A stretch of DNA of 5,250 nt, taken from Gemmatimonadota bacterium (GTDB taxonomy: Bacteria; Gemmatimonadota; Gemmatimonadetes; Longimicrobiales; RSA9). Below the pieces are notes generated by a model, which worked only from the letters and a program-made list of their open reading frames with translations, did not search any database and was not told the origin of the DNA. The number at the start of each line of letters is the position of its first letter. Positions within the stretch are counted from its first letter, which is position 1. Where the stretch lies: assembly GCA_016207445.1 (NCBI GenBank), contig JACQPS010000348.1:1-5250 (forward strand), read 5' to 3'. The translations under genes and the position numbers were made by a program. This document shows positions 5,126-5,250 of this stretch, one piece after another.

Positions 5126-5250
5126 ATGCGGTTCTATCGCGGTGTTCACCGCTACTACTGCGGCATCGACCTGCACGCACGCACCATGTACCTGTGCCTC
5201 ATGGACCGGCAGGGCACCATTCTCGTGCACGAAGGGATCGCCTGCGAACC
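5126..5250 (+). CDS. IS110-family transposase, N-terminal part
   Basis: The first 41 codons read MRFYRGVHRYYCGIDLHART, then MYLCLMDRQGTILVHEGIACE split over the following codons. The GIDLHART motif holds Asp15, the expected first acidic residue of the DEDD (RuvC-like) catalytic site of IS110 transposases, which cut and rejoin DNA together with a C-terminal serine nucleophile domain. Family members are roughly 300-450 residues; the rest, including the other three acidic residues and the serine, is outside the window, so intactness cannot be judged. The ATG is supported by AGGAGG 5 bases upstream. The upstream structured leader is expected to supply its guide RNA. Confidence 0.9.
   Translation, partial: MRFYRGVHRYYCGIDLHARTMYLCLMDRQGTILVHEGIACE

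Larger units (their letters stand above)
4890..5250 (+). mobile_element. IS110-family insertion sequence, left end and transposase start (right end outside window)
   Basis: The element is recognised from its transposase (start at 5126) and from a ~220-base structured non-coding leader, the layout usual for the IS110 group. IS110 elements lack long terminal inverted repeats and generally leave no target duplication, so the left boundary cannot be fixed from one copy. I place it near 4890 because the flanking minus-strand frame ends there and the dense stem-loops start just after. The lower-GC, repeat-flanked remnants to its left show that the locus has received other mobile DNA. Confidence 0.75.

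Overview
The window is high-GC bacterial DNA carrying a degraded, mobile-element-rich stretch on the right and an apparently intact tail of a gene cluster on the left. No taxonomic marker is present. The GC-rich coding, a membrane-anchored diheme cytochrome c family, a bacterial CarS-like enzyme and an IS110 transposase would fit a myxobacterium-like, deltaproteobacterium-like or similar environmental high-GC lineage, but this is only an inference.

Left part (1-2614, minus strand): a large PEP-synthase-like protein, cut by the left edge of the window, is preceded by a CDP-archaeol-synthase-like (CarS/CdsA superfamily) membrane enzyme. The two genes overlap by ATGA, and the CarS-like gene has its own GTG start and Shine-Dalgarno sequence. 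They look like one translationally coupled unit. Local GC is highest here.

Middle part (2622-4460, minus strand): a chain of gene remnants in the same orientation. In transcription order they are the N-terminal domain of a tyrosine recombinase (catalytic domain lost), a membrane-anchored diheme cytochrome c with an in-frame stop, two frameshifts and a probable lost heme ligand, and the C-terminal part of a fatty acid desaturase fused in frame to the end of the cytochrome. The desaturase remnant lies 7 bases upstream of the CarS-like gene, so it was probably the former first or internal gene of the left-hand unit, which has lost its original upstream region.

Right part (4461-5250): about 430 bases of weakly coding debris, including one short minus-strand frame that ends abruptly near 4890. 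Then comes the left end of an IS110-family element on the plus strand. Its transposase start is at 5126 and runs off the window. The roughly 220-base leader upstream is packed with strong stem-loops, one of them a stem, internal loop and apical hairpin of the kind seen in IS110 bridge RNAs. A segment of the leader is perfectly complementary over 9 bases to the transposase ribosome binding site. This candidate bridge RNA with a possible ribosome-site switch is the most interesting signal in the window.
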